Shown here: piece by piece, positions 34,880 through 55,500 of the stretch
How the letters are laid out: each line of letters starts with the position of its first letter
Numbering within the stretch: the stretch's first letter is position 1
Origin: Mesostigma viride
Taxonomy: Eukaryota; Streptophyta; Mesostigmatophyceae; Mesostigmatales; Mesostigmataceae
Length of the DNA stretch: 62,000 nucleotides
NCBI GenBank assembly: GCA_009746045.1
Contig: RPFO01000026.1
Location: 1,925,286 to 1,987,285, forward strand
Reading direction: 5' to 3'
The notes under the pieces: model-generated
The model's database searches: none
The model's input: only the letters and a program-made list of their open reading frames with translations
Told to the model about the DNA's origin: nothing
Made by a program: the position numbers and the translations under genes

Positions 34880-35560
34880 CTGTGGGGTTACTAACTTACT
34901 GAGTGGTCCTTAGCGCCTTGTCATGTGGTCATATAGGAAACCCATCAACTTGAGCAGTTCTTGTCGCAATGACCCCCCACATTGAGCATGCGTTGCCGTC
35001 AGCGTGCAAGAGTTGATTATGTGTGCTTTGGTCAGTTTGCAGATGTCTTTGATGAAGAAGGAGGTGCTAGTGTGGCTAAATGGTTACTCTAATTTCCTTG
35101 TAGCGTCTACATGGGTGGCCGTCTTGGAATGGTTGTAACTTGGGCAGTTCTTGTCAGAATGGCGTCAAACCTTGAACATAGGAGGTACCATATGTGCAGA
35201 GAATGGTAGTATGTGGTTTGGCCAGTTTTCATGAGGCTTAGATGTATAAAGGGGTGTTAGTGTGGTTAAATACTAGCTAAAACCTCCCTTAGCTTCGTCA
35301 CAGGTGGCAATCTAGGAATATCCATCAAATAGGGCTGCGCTTGTCAGAATGACCTGAAAATTTGGGGCTGCATGTCCCCCAACCTCTAGTATTTGGGAAT
35401 ATATGATTTGGCCCTATTCCATGTGTTTATGATTTGATAAATTTTTTTTTCATTAAAAAAGTACCCTTTTTGCGGGAAAATCCATCAATGTGTGTAAACA
35501 TGATTATTTTGTGCTCAAAATTAGGTAGCATTTCTCAAAAGTCAGGGAACTATATGGGAA
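34880..35560 (+). repeat. Diverged ~190-bp tandem repeat, about three units
   Basis: Units begin near 34880, 35071 and 35260 with GTG(T)GG(T/C)TAAAT and contain CTTGTCA/TCGTCA..GG(C/T)..CTAGGAA.., a GGCAGTTCTTGTC(A/G)GAATG-like segment, then ATATGATTTGGCC-type endings. Divergence is high, so these are old. Confidence 0.6.
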
Positions 35561-35829
35561 TATATGATTTGGTCCCAATATGTTTGCCCACTGCCCTAGG
35601 AAAAATGTGACTAGAATAGCGTCTTTTTCTATTTTTAGCGCGTTACCGGTGCCCTGTGGGGGCTAGTACCCCCCCAAGTGGCTGGAAATTTTTTTTTTAT
35701 CATATTAATGGTCCCCAATCATCATTGGATTTTTAGCACATGCATAGGTATGGTTTCCAGAAAAGTGCCCTTTAGGGGTGTCCCCTCCTTTAATTTTAAT
35801 TTTTAATGCCTATGCAGAGAGATGCTCTC

Positions 35830-36329
35830 TGTCGAGAAGCCATTAATTAATTAATTAATTAAAATCATAGCTCCGTTGGGAGCATATGTAACACATAGCC
35901 CTGAGAAAGGGGCATCTATGGGTTTGTAATACAATCAGGGCTACAACCTGCAGGTGGAGGATGTACAACTGTCACCTGCTCTGGGTGCACAAGGTGCACC
36001 TGCACCGCCATGATGGTTCATGCCTCCTTAACAAGCACAGGCACCCAGGGGGGGCTTGAGGAGAGGGCCTAGAAGGCCTGCATGACATATGGGGTGGAGG
36101 GTATGTGGCTAGGCTGTAGCTGGTGTACACATGGCATCTCAGCAGAGAGTAACTCCCTGCATAGGCATCGCATGGCTAAATTCTTAATGCATCATCCATG
36201 GGAGGTCCCATTGTAGGCTGGGCGCGGCTAGATACTGAAAGCATCATCCATGGGGGCCATTATGGGCGCACATGCGCGTGGGCCACTTGCAAGGCTAAGC
36301 CTATCTAATCTACACTACTGGTATATTCC
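35830..36329 (-). repeat. LINE 3' UTR and (TTAA)n tail of ORF1 copy C
   Basis: Downstream (minus strand) of ORF1 copy C. The 3' UTR contains GTGGCCCACGCGCATGTGCGC, GGGAGTTACTCTCTGCTGAG and GCCCTGATTGTATTACAAACCC. It ends with hairpin CTCCCAACGGAG (35871-35882) and TTAA repeats (35843-35862). It forms a ~470-bp inverted repeat with 38440-38905. Confidence 0.8.
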
Positions 36330-37686
36330 CTAGCCTGGAGTGGCAGGAGGGGCCTGCCAGGGCTTGTGGTCAACGTGGATTACCGCCCCCCTCCAGTATA
36401 CCGGCTTCCCCCCTGCACGCTGCCGGAGCTGAAGGTAGGTCGGCCATAGCTCGCGTCGCCGCTGTTGCTGGGCCAAGGTCAAGTCGTCGTCCAGCGTGAA
36501 GCGAGTCTCCGAGAGCTTCTTGCGGCATTTAAGGAACGCCAGCTTGTCCGTCATGTACTTAAAGGTGAGGAGCACGGGTGCCGGGCCAGCCTTCCCCCGC
36601 GCGCGGGGGAGGCGGACAACCGACATGTCCAGCTCACCAGTGAGTAACATGGGGGCAAGAATGGCGCGCTTAACTGCCTCAAGGAGACTCGTGGAGGTCT
36701 CACCTGCCGGCTGGTCGAAGTGCTTGACGATGACATTGTGGCTGCGCTTGTCGAGCTCGGCCGCCTCGCGAAGGTCGAGGGCTTGTTGCTTGAGTTGTGC
36801 CGCGATGGTGGAGGTGGTGGAGGTGGTGTGGTGCTTAAGCAAGTCCGCCCAGGTGGAGGGAACATCACTGGCCGGGCCAGCAGGTGCCGGCTGGGCAGCG
36901 ATTTCCTGCACCGCTTGGGCGGTGAGGCCGGCGGTGTCATGCAAGCTCTCAAGGGCGGTGGCGGTGGCTTGAAGGCGTTGGTCGAGGTCGAGGAGCTGGG
37001 CTTTGATGTCGGCAGTGAAGGCGGAAACGGCGGTGGAGGTGGAGGCGGCGGCGGTGGAAATGTGAGGAAGTTCAGCAGTCAGCGTGCCGCCGATTGCTGA
37101 AATGTCGGCAGCAAGGGGGGTCACGCACGTGCTGCTGAAAGGCTTCCGTCAGGATGGAACGGAGTGTGGGGGCGGAGATGGATGGAGCCCAGATCTCGCC
37201 GTCGGAGCGCTTGAGAAGGGAGTTGAGGATGGCGTGCTGGAGTTGGGGGCGGGTGGTCCCGAAAAGCAGGTGGATGTTAACCCAGCGGATGCCGTTCGGG
37301 GTGAGGAGGCGATCGGTGTCGTGGAGATGGAGGCACAGGTCGTAAAGCGAAGCGTAGTCCCCGTAGAAGATGCAGTCCATAGCATTGGACGGAGGCATGT
37401 TGTCCCAGTCGTAATCATCGACCTGGAAAGGCCGGGGCCGAAAGCGCGGTTCTGAGGGGCGTGAAGACCCTCCTGTTTTGTCGGCTGAGCGGGTGCGCTT
37501 GGGGTCAGGCGATGCAGATGGCGAGGCGTTAAGCCCGGGAGGTTGCTGGACGACCACCAGTGCACGACTAGTGTCGCCGCTGCCTGCCGGACCTGATGGC
37601 GGAGCTGCAGCCTGAGCTGCAGACGTATTTTCATTGCCGAGCGCAGCCGCCAGGCTGCGTTGCGTCGAGGCGCGTTTATTCGCCAT
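36330..37686 (-). pseudogene. LINE ORF1 copy C, nearly full length, one 4-bp frameshift
   Basis: The ATG is at 37686. The first frame (about 195 residues) has a disordered Ala/Ser/Pro-rich start, a basic PDPKRTRS stretch and a conserved N-terminal domain (DCIFYGDYASLYDLCLHLHD.., WAPSISAPTLRSILTEAFQQH). Near 37120 a direct 4-bp duplication (CGTGCGTG versus CGTG in copy B) shifts the frame. The second frame runs to the stop at 36330 with two heptad-rich helices, then an RRM-like block (SHNVIVKHF.., RLPRARGKAGPAPVLLTFKYM) and the L1-type C-terminal domain (DDDLTLAQQQRRREL..YWRGAVIHVDHKPW). This order (disordered N-part, coiled coil, RRM, CTD) is that of L1 ORF1 proteins, which trimerise and bind LINE RNA. 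No linked RT is seen beside it. Confidence 0.8.
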
Positions 37687-37799
37687 ATATTGCGTAATAG
37701 CGTCGGAAAATTATATCAGCATGTGCGTCTTAGAAAGACGAAGCGATTGTGATATTCACGGCTAAATTCGGTGCTCAAACGTGAAAGTTATGAGCCCCG

Positions 37800-38120
37800 A
37801 CAGCCATGGCTACCTCGTGGCCGGAATTGACCCATTTCGGAGAAGCCATGCCCTAGCCCTTGTATCAAGGAGCCCAACCTTGTATAGCCATGATGATCTT
37901 CCTCCCCCGTGCCAGGATCCCCCCCCCCTAGTCGGGTTGAACCTGAGACAGCATGGCGGTGCCGGTGCCCTGGTGCACCTAGAGCAAGGGTAGCTTACAA
38001 TCCCACCCTTGCATGAAGTATAGCCTAGGATGTATTAAAAGCAATAAGCCCCTTCTCAGGGATATGTGCTACATTGACTCCCAACGGAGTGATGTTCCTA
38101 ATAAATAAATTAATTAATTA
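37800..38120 (+). repeat. LINE 3' UTR and tail
   Basis: Contains GCCCTAGCCCTTGTAT, GGTGCCCTGGTGCACCTAGAGC and CCACCCTTGCA (shared with 23620-23770). It ends with hairpin CTCCCAACGGAG at 38078-38089 and an AATAAATTAATTAATTA tail. A 5'-truncated copy of the subfamily seen at 23048-23780. Confidence 0.65.
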
Positions 38121-38430
38121 TTGCACACCAAAGATCTTCCTCCTTACCCATCTTGCATGCATGCGCAAAGACACGAATCCAAGCAGAAAGAACAATTTGC
38201 TTTCAACTCCCCACTTTTGCCCCCACGACGGGTAGACTTCCAAGGCCTTTTGTCTGCATGCTGCCATCTTCACCCTCCGTAAACTGGAAAGTGTAGATCG
38301 ATCTGACCAACCGAGTCGACGCTTAATGATTCTTGAACATGGAGCCATGGCTTGTGAGCGGTTCAAACCGGGAGCAACGTCTGGCAGCTAGCTAGTCCTG
38401 GTCATGCTTAATTAATTTGTGACCCCTAAT
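38121..38430. other. No gene recognised
   Basis: About 300 bp of unique-looking sequence between two LINE tails. No domain in any frame. Confidence 0.5.
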
Positions 38431-38435
38431 TTAAA

Positions 38436-38905
38436 GTTAGGCTTAGCCTTTGCAAGTGGCCCACGCGCATGTGCGCCCATAATGGCCCCCATGGATGTTG
38501 CTTTCAGTATTTAGCCGCGCCCAGCCTACAATGGGACCTCCCATGGATGATGCATTCAGAATTTAGCCATGCGATGCCTATGCAGGGAGTTACTCTCTGC
38601 TGAGATGCCATGTGTACACCAGCTATAGCCTAGCCACATACCCTCCACCCCATATGTCATGCAGGCCTTCTAGGCCCTCTCCTCAAGCCCCCCCTGGGTG
38701 CCTGTGCTTGATAAGGAGGCATGAACCATCATGGCGGTGCAGGTGCACCTTGTGCACCCAGAGCAGGTGACAGTTGTACATCCTCCACCTGCAGGTTGTC
38801 GCCCTGATTGTATTACAAACCCATAGATGCCCCTTTCTCAGGGCTATGTGTTACATATGCTCCCAACGGAGCTATGATTTTAATTAATTAATTAATTAAA
38901 GTTAC
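38436..38905 (+). mobile_element. 5'-truncated LINE, 3' UTR and (TTAA)n tail only
   Basis: Matches the 3' UTR of ORF1 copy C in inverted orientation, ending with the hairpin at 38860-38871 and TTAA repeats at about 38879-38899. Nothing coding remains, typical of an aborted target-primed insertion. Confidence 0.75.
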
Positions 38906-39028
38906 CGAACTTATACTTTTCTTTATTACCTGTAAAAAAGGCGTGATGGTGCCGGCCAGACTATGTCATTGGAGACGAGATTCACAACCCACGACATGTG
39001 ATAGTGAATTAATAAGTGCGACACTGTA

Positions 39029-39375
39029 CAGTACGTCATGCACACGTTGTTGTCTCACTTAATACACGTGTTACGATCGCCGCTGAAACCTGGGCTTCGT
39101 ATACACAAAGCGGGTATGTGTAACCTTGGCGGTAGAATAATTAGGCTAGCCGCCCACTCCCTCCTCTGACGGACTTCTATACGGCAATCGACAGCTCTCG
39201 TCAAGTCCAGTCCAGCTGATGCAGCATCGAAGTCGCCCAAAGTCCATTTTTCCGGCCAGATATTTTGCAGAAGGTGGGCGGTGAGATATACACCTACAAA
39301 ATTTGGGTGTCGCAGCTCAAAGCGGGTACGTAACCTTAAGAATCTTAGCTTAACGGGTTACCGCGGGTATGACTG
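39029..39375 (-). mobile_element. MITE, Tc1/mariner-type, diverged short copy C (347 bp)
   Basis: In inverse orientation it carries the family's GAATAATTAGGCTAGC..CCCTCCTCTGACGGACTTCTATACGGCAATCGACAGCTCTCGTCAAG block and ends near GGGTATGACTG, flanked by TA. The middle is deleted and the TIRs are heavily mutated, so it is older than copies A and B. Confidence 0.7.
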
Positions 39376-39377
39376 TA

Positions 39378-42300
39378 ATAGTATTGCGACATTTGGTCTA
39401 ATAAGGCTCGATCTCATCCGTAGCGGGCGCTTACACATTACAGCATCAGCGCGCGCAGTGCTCAACTTAAAAATATACCCGGCTAACTATTAAAGTACTA
39501 CGAAATCTTTCCCAAAACAATCCAATGCGTGGTGGCTGTGACATTTCCCTATGCCGCCTTCCATCCCACGGATGCCATACCAAGCACCCGACCGCCAGAA
39601 ACGACATGCATGGCTGCCAACTAGACAGGATACGTATAAGGATCAGAAACCACCCCTCTTGGGCTTGCCTTGCGAAGCCGCAGCATACTGCACTGGACCC
39701 ATTGGTCACCATACAGGTAGAACACGTTCCAAGGATGGTCGGCAGGAATGACACGGCCTGCCTGCAGCAAGCTGCCCTAGACCGACACGGCCTGCCTGTG
39801 CGGCACTGCAAAGTTAAGCGATCCAAGTATGAGTTTTGCTAACCAGCCATCGGCGGCAAGCAGACAATTCTCTTTCGTCCAAACCTGGTCATCCGTCAAG
39901 GCCCACACTCTCTTGTCAAGAAGCCCCAGGTCAACCGTGGCACCAGCCACAAAGCCTGCAAATGCCAATCTTAATAAGTGGAGACTGCCCAAAGCTGCCG
40001 GGACAAACCCTCATAAGGGGAGGCGGTCCATCACAGGGAAGCCCTGCCTCCATGTCAAAGAAGCAACCTCGCTCACAAGACGATGCGCCAAGCAGGCGAA
40101 AAACAAGGGCCTAGCCACCCACCACCTCCTTGGCCATCCATCCATGGGATTCCATCCCCCCTTTCTGAGCCTTGGCCCCTCATGTTCCCCTGGCACGCCT
40201 TTCCGCGACTTCTCCTCCCTTAAATGAAGGACAACCCCCCACGACTTACTCTCTTGGCGACCCCGTAGCCCCCCACAATCTCCCCCTCATGTTCTTGCCA
40301 GCTGGTGTTGATGGTGCCTTGTAGCCCTTAATGGCATCCTGCGATGATGTCCGTGCCACATACATATCGCCGCTCCTTACCTATGGCTTCACCAGGCGAT
40401 GACTCCTCAAAGTGGTTGGAGCTCCTCCAATTCCAAACATCCACAGCGCTCAGCATGTCTCCCTGCTCTCCCCAGCAGGGTACTTACACCAGTAGCCAGG
40501 TGTCGTATGCCAGGAGAGCCACAGTTCCCAACATCGGAAAACGAGGTCAACGGCTTCCTCCACGCATTACTTACCGCCATCCGCTTGCTCCATTGGGGCA
40601 GTACCAACAAAAAGGGCTTCTTGCAACAACGAAGCAAAAGAGAAGCCTCGTCGCAGCTTCCTAGACCTTAAGTCACAGCTGACAGGGACACCATGTCCTG
40701 CTAGGGACTAACACTGGTGTTGCATGCCTGCCCACTCACAGCACCATCCTGTCACAAGACGCCAGGATGCACAAATCGAGGCCAGCAAAGGCATGCCTCG
40801 TGGCGTTTCAGCCCGCAGATGACCCAGCATACGAGGCCACGAGGCAACTGTGGGCTAGAGCCGGGAGCCAGCATCTCTCGCAAACTTCATTATTGCGAAG
40901 AAATCCGTCGAGGCATTCAGCCACGTGCTCCCGGGCTGCTACACGTGGTACTTTTTCTCCGTGTCTACTTCTCCGTGTCCATCCACCAGAGACCAGGGGC
41001 ATATCAATGAGACAACCAGCAGAATTGGGCATTTACTGTAATGAGCTTTAGTTGTCGAATTTTGCGTATATGCCCCGTCCTGGATTATCGGCTTCTTGGG
41101 AATGTAACCATGTCACACGTTTTTCAGAGTGGCACAGGTGCTCAAAACAGGTCCTTTCGGGTGCAGGTTCTGGACACCAAGGGGCAGGGCTCAGGAAGGT
41201 GTGATCATCACGAGCCACGAGAAGGATCACCACTCCATTCCAATCACCGCCGAGAACGAAAGATGGAGGTCCAATGGCTGATGGAAGTCAGCCATGGTCC
41301 ATGGCCCATCCTCTTGCCCATTAAATCATCTGGTCCACGTCACCCTCGCTGCTGACAAGGGGAGACCTGACCAAAAGGGACTGTGACCATCGAGAAAACT
41401 TGACCAAAGGGATACCCGACAAAATGACCGGAAATGAAGTCCCGCCGCGTTCCAATCCCATGTCGTAATCCTGCCTGCCGGCTTACCCGCCCAGTGATGA
41501 CCCACGAATCATTCTCTCTGCCATTGAATGATCCGAAAAAGCCCATGAAGGGGATGACCCATGAATCACGCGGCCAGGGCAAGACCACAAAGCGGGGTTC
41601 ATCACAAGTGAAAAATTGTGTGACCCCACGCCCTCACCCAAGTGGAAGCGCTGGCTCCTTGTAGTTCTGTACCCTTGCCTGGAAGTGGCTGTTTGTGGGT
41701 TGCCTGGAATAAAAGATAGGCCGCGCCCTCGCCAACCCGAAAGCAAGGAAGCAATCCGCAACATGCACGATCCATCCATCCCCTCCGTGCCCTCCGCCCA
41801 AAGCCCCTTGGTCTAGCCAATGGCATCCACACATATCCTTAGCTGCTGGACATCAGAAGGACAGCCCTGTAATGGCCTCCCATGAAACCAAAGGTTTGGC
41901 CTCCACCACGTACTCATTAAATGCAAGGGTTCAACAGGCAGGCGGCTATTTGGCGTCCTGGTCACCCACCCGTGACGGTAACCCATCGCCTCAACGAGCA
42001 GGTAAGCTTTGCCAAGCTTGCCCCAGCTGGAAACATGTCGGCTGGAAACATGATAAAATCTCAGGAAATATCATATAATCTAAGGGCAATGGCCTTGTGT
42101 ATGATTCTCACCACCCAAGGCCAGCACGTTTCCGGAACCTCACCACCGGTCCCTGCAGATTCGACGTGATGAGGCATCCAGGGGCCACAACAGAGCGTTA
42201 ATCCATAAATCGAAAAGGTAAACATAGGTTGCAACTTCAGAAACAAATTCATAAAAAATACATTCTAAAATACAGGCTGCAAATTCATGCGACTGCCCCA

Positions 42301-42439
42301 CAGTTGCTGACCAGTGCCGGAACATCCAACCAAGGAGGTCTAGTCAGGTTCCAGCAATACGATAGCCACAGCATGGTCACAGGGTGGCTAGACAGCGTGG
42401 TCTCAAGATGGTAATGCAAAAGTATCCACAGGCAATCGC
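39378..42439. other. No gene recognised (about 3 kb)
   Basis: No known domain in any frame. Short repeats are visible: GGGGATGACCCATGAATCA-like units near 41495-41570, and a member of a dispersed family (CATATCAATGAGACAACCAGC) near 41000. The lack of other signals suggests old intergenic DNA. Confidence 0.45.
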
Positions 42440-42444
42440 TTACA
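42440..42444 (-). terminator. TGTAA poly(A)-type signal of the U1-70K gene
   Basis: On the minus strand TGTAA lies about 220 nt after the U1-70K stop codon. Position and motif fit green-algal mRNA ends; a five-base match is not proof. Confidence 0.4.
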
Positions 42445-42499
42445 ATGATATGCTCAAGAGATCATTCACAGGACCCAGGCTACACCCATGCTGTCATCC

Positions 42500-51737
<9,238 letters not shown>

Positions 51738-52583
51738 GTTTTACCAAAAGCATCCAGGGGCAAGCTACCGCTTCACCGACTGGTAAGCACAACTCGGTGG
51801 GAACTGGCAAGCAAAAGAAAGTTTGTCCGACTGCACAAAAATATCTCACGGCTATTAACATGCAATGGTCTCGCTAATAAAAATTCCTTGGAGCTGTTGC
51901 GCTCGCACAAATCCTTTTTCGACGGCAGCCATCGCTTGCCCAGGCGTGTGACTGAAGTCAAGACGAGTTTCCCGAGCCATTTCTACTGGTCAAAGCGCGC
52001 GCTACCTGAAAACGCTTTTCAGGGAACCTAGATGCAACCTGATGTTGTCATACATAATGCCCAAAGGATCCCTGGTTCAACTGCAATAACTTTTCCGTGC
52101 ACCCCAAGTGCACCCCGCGAAAACTTAGACTTGGCGCGGCGCGAACCGGGAGCGGGGCCGGGGTGCCAAACCAAGGCCGCGGCCGGATCCGGCGGGCAAC
52201 TTTGCTCGCAGCAACTACAATTTTTACTTGCTAGTTGCTACCCGATTTTAACCCGATTTTGCTGTGCTACGGGCTACCGTATTCTGCTCGAGGATACATC
52301 GCTTCGCTTTGCTACTGCCAAACTACACAGGCTATGACGATGCACGCTGCCAGCCTGCCGCAAGAGTGTCCTTTTTGTCACATGACCTCGTGCGTCGGAC
52401 ATCTGCACGGGAGTCGCGTATTTTAGCAACAGCGGAGAGGTAGCCGATTTTATTCGCAAGGTAGCTTCAAAGCAGCAGCTGCAAGGTCTCTCCCGGCAGC
52501 CATAGAAAAGACGGTTAGATCGTTGCAGCCTTCACGTCAGGTTCGCTGGAAACCAGAATATCCGGCAATTCGCTGAAAATACC
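51738..52583. promoter_or_regulatory. Divergent intergenic region between U1-70K and the ESRP-like gene
   Basis: About 850 bp separate the two start codons in head-to-head arrangement, so both promoters and 5' UTRs should lie here. A GC-rich patch (52130-52200, GCGGCGCGAACCGGGAGCGGGGCCGGGG) sits near the middle. No TATA box near either start. A shared bidirectional promoter is inferred from spacing only. Confidence 0.5.
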
Positions 52584-55500
52584 ATGGCGGCGAAATGTGG
52601 AACCATGGCAGGTGGGTGTTGGTGGCAGGCTTCGGTTATGCGTCGCGTGGATGAGCTGTGCATTTTGAACAGTCATAGCCGCAGACGGCGGCGGTATTCA
52701 TCTTGATATGCGACGATTCATGGAACCTGGGAACCCCGCTCGTGACATCTGAATGGGTGTAGGATGACGTCGGTTCGCGAGCACAACTAGCTGCGTTTTG
52801 GGGGGCCTGAACCTCTACTTATTTTTTCGCATCTGTTGATCATGCATAGCCCATGCTGTACTTTTTTCTGGAGTAGCTGCTGCTGCACGCGAGCAGGATC
52901 GATTCACTTGCATGATTTTCTAGTGTCAGACGAAACGCCGAACTGCAAGTTAAGTTCCTCTGCCGTGGCAGCTCGCCGAGTTATTCAAATCCTATCTGCC
53001 CCGTCAACGCCGTACTTGTTTACCGGACACCTGCTTCATTGCACGCAGATTACCTGGTCGTCTTGCACATAGAAGCGACGGGGGAGGCGGCCAAAGGGCC
53101 GCGGGAGGTGGCGGGCATGTACTGGAACGTGGTGGACTACTCGTCGGGCCAGGTGGTGGATCAGAAGCAGCTGCATTGCAAGCCGGAGTGGTCGACGTCA
53201 TCGGACCCGATGGCGGCCAATGCTGAGCTACGCTTGCGTGACATCATCTCCCAGGTAAGTCCTTGGTGGAAATAAGCAGGTGAATATAGATCTCTACCAT
53301 TATTATCGACACTGGTTTGCCCCCTATGATCGTTTGATGTCCTATGTGATATCTTGTAAATGTTATCCTGCCGGTAACCCTTCGTGGTATCGAGCAGGCC
53401 AATGTCATAGTAACGCTTCGTAGTAAAATAGTAACCCTCCGTGATATCGCATATGCCAGTATAGTACTGTGAGTAGTGCAGCCTTCCAAGTAAGTTGCGG
53501 TGTCAACCCCCAGGCAGCACCTTTGTGGAAGATGCAGGCCTGTCTATTAATAATCAAATAAGAACAATACAATATGTATGTTGCGGTGTCAACTCCCAGG
53601 CAGCACCCTTGTGGAATATGCAGGCCGTTTTAGTAACATGAATATCATGGACCATGGTGTCTGTATCACATGCTGTTTCATGTGCCCCTGTGCCTCTCTT
53701 GCAAGTCGGCCTATATCTGTTTTTTTCTCTCTTCTATGCCTTGCCTATCTGTCTCTGCCTTTGCCCCTGCTATTTCTCTCTTCTATGCCGTGCACCCACT
53801 CGCGGCAACCACTGCGTACCCTGCACCGCTTGCCTTGCTTCATCCGGTGCTTCTTGCAGCACCCTCGCGGACACCGCTCTTCGTCCATCTTTGTTTCAAC
53901 ACCACCCTCGCTTGCAACAACCTTGCTTTAACCACCACTGTTTTCTCGGTGCCACCCGCATATAAGCCATCAACCATATGACGTCTACTTCCACAAACAG
54001 CTCCCCTCATGCACCACCCTGGCTCGGGCACCCACCCTTTCTTACACCAACTTTGCTTTTCCAACCATCCTTTGTTTTTCAACATCCCCATGCTTCCTTC
54101 CTCCCACCAGTTTGATGCCTACTTCAACGAGCAGTTCCCCTCACTCGGGGGGCGCACGGCGTGCATCGTGGCGTCTAGCAGCTGTATCCTGACGCACATC
54201 CTGCGGCCGGAGGCCGCCGCCAAAGGCATCCCCCTAGGCGCGCACTTCTCATCGTGCCTTGACATCGTGGACGAGTTCCGCAACTGTTTCGGCCAGACGG
54301 TCGCTCACCTGCCGCGCGGTCTCAACTACGCGCTCGCCTGTACGTGGGGTGACTGTCATGTATACTACTTAGACAATACTATTATTAGATAAAAGTGTGA
54401 CAATGACACAGTGAGCACACGTGCTGACGCGTGTAGCACTCGCCTGTATGCCGGGTGGCTCTATCATCGCGTTAATCATGGCTGCGTATGAAATAAGCAT
54501 AGTCTACCAGGTGGTGTGCGCCGGCCTCAACCACGCGCTGGCCTGTTCGCGGGTTGATCGTGATTATCACATGCAATCACGTGACGCAGTTGCGTGCAAA
54601 TTAAGTAACCACATATGAGGTAATGTATTATAGGAATGGGGACAACAGGCACAGTGAGCACGCACACGTATCTGCCACCTGGACTGAAAGTTCTGTGCGC
54701 TCGCATGTACGTGGGGACCTGGACCTGGGTTGGTATTAGCATGAGCGTTGTGATGCATGCTGTAACAGTCCACTTGGACAGTGTGTGTCCGGGCTAACCT
54801 ATGCGCTCGCCTATACGCGGTGTGACCGTCGCTAGCATCGATACCATAATACCTGGCAGGAGTGGGACAAGCAGGCCTGCGCCGCCTCAACGACGCGCTT
54901 GCCTGTACGTGGGGTGGCGCGATGATATATTATAATTAATTAATCTCTTTGATATTATAGTACTCAGCTAATACTAGAGAACACTACTATATCAAGGAGA
55001 CAAGCGGCACGAGCATGCACCCGCCACGCGGGTTTTGCTATTCGTTTGCCTGTACGCGGAGTGGCACAACCACCACTGGGCAAGGTGTCATGATCTACAG
55101 TACTGGGCAAGGTGTCATGATCTACAGTACTGGGCAAGGTGTCATGATCTACTGTACTGGGCAAGGTGTCATGATCTACTGTACTGGGCAAGGTGTCATA
55201 TGATCTACTGTACTGGGCAAGGTGTCATGATCTACTGTTCTGGGCAAGGTGTCATATGATCTACTGTTCTGGGCAAGGTGTCATGATCTACTGTACTGGG
55301 CAAGGTGTCATGATCTACTGTACTGGGCAAGGTGTCATGATCTACTGTACTGGGCAAGGTGTCATGATCTACTGTACTGGGCAAGGTGTCATGATCTACT
55401 GTACTGGGCAAGGTGTCATGATCTACTGTACTGGGCAAGGTGTCATGATCTACTGTACTGGGCAAGGTGTCATGATCTACTGTACTGGGCAAGGTGTCAT

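Larger units (their letters stand above)
33504..35788. mobile_element. Possible 2.3-kb DNA element with short TIRs and TTTAATTT flanks
   Basis: The left end AAGGGGACGGGACACCCC and right end (inverted) GGAGGGGACACCCCTAAA share the core GGGACACCCC. TTTAATTT flanks both sides (33496-33503, 35789-35796), as an 8-bp target duplication would. A perfect 26-bp palindrome lies just inside the left end. No transposase is recognised. The flanks are AT-rich LINE tails, so the duplication could be chance. Confidence 0.4.

Noticed and set aside
39281-42078. Several 60-130 residue frames between 39 and 42 kb
   Set aside because: No recognisable domain, no supporting splice or codon pattern, and overlapping frames of equal length on both strands.
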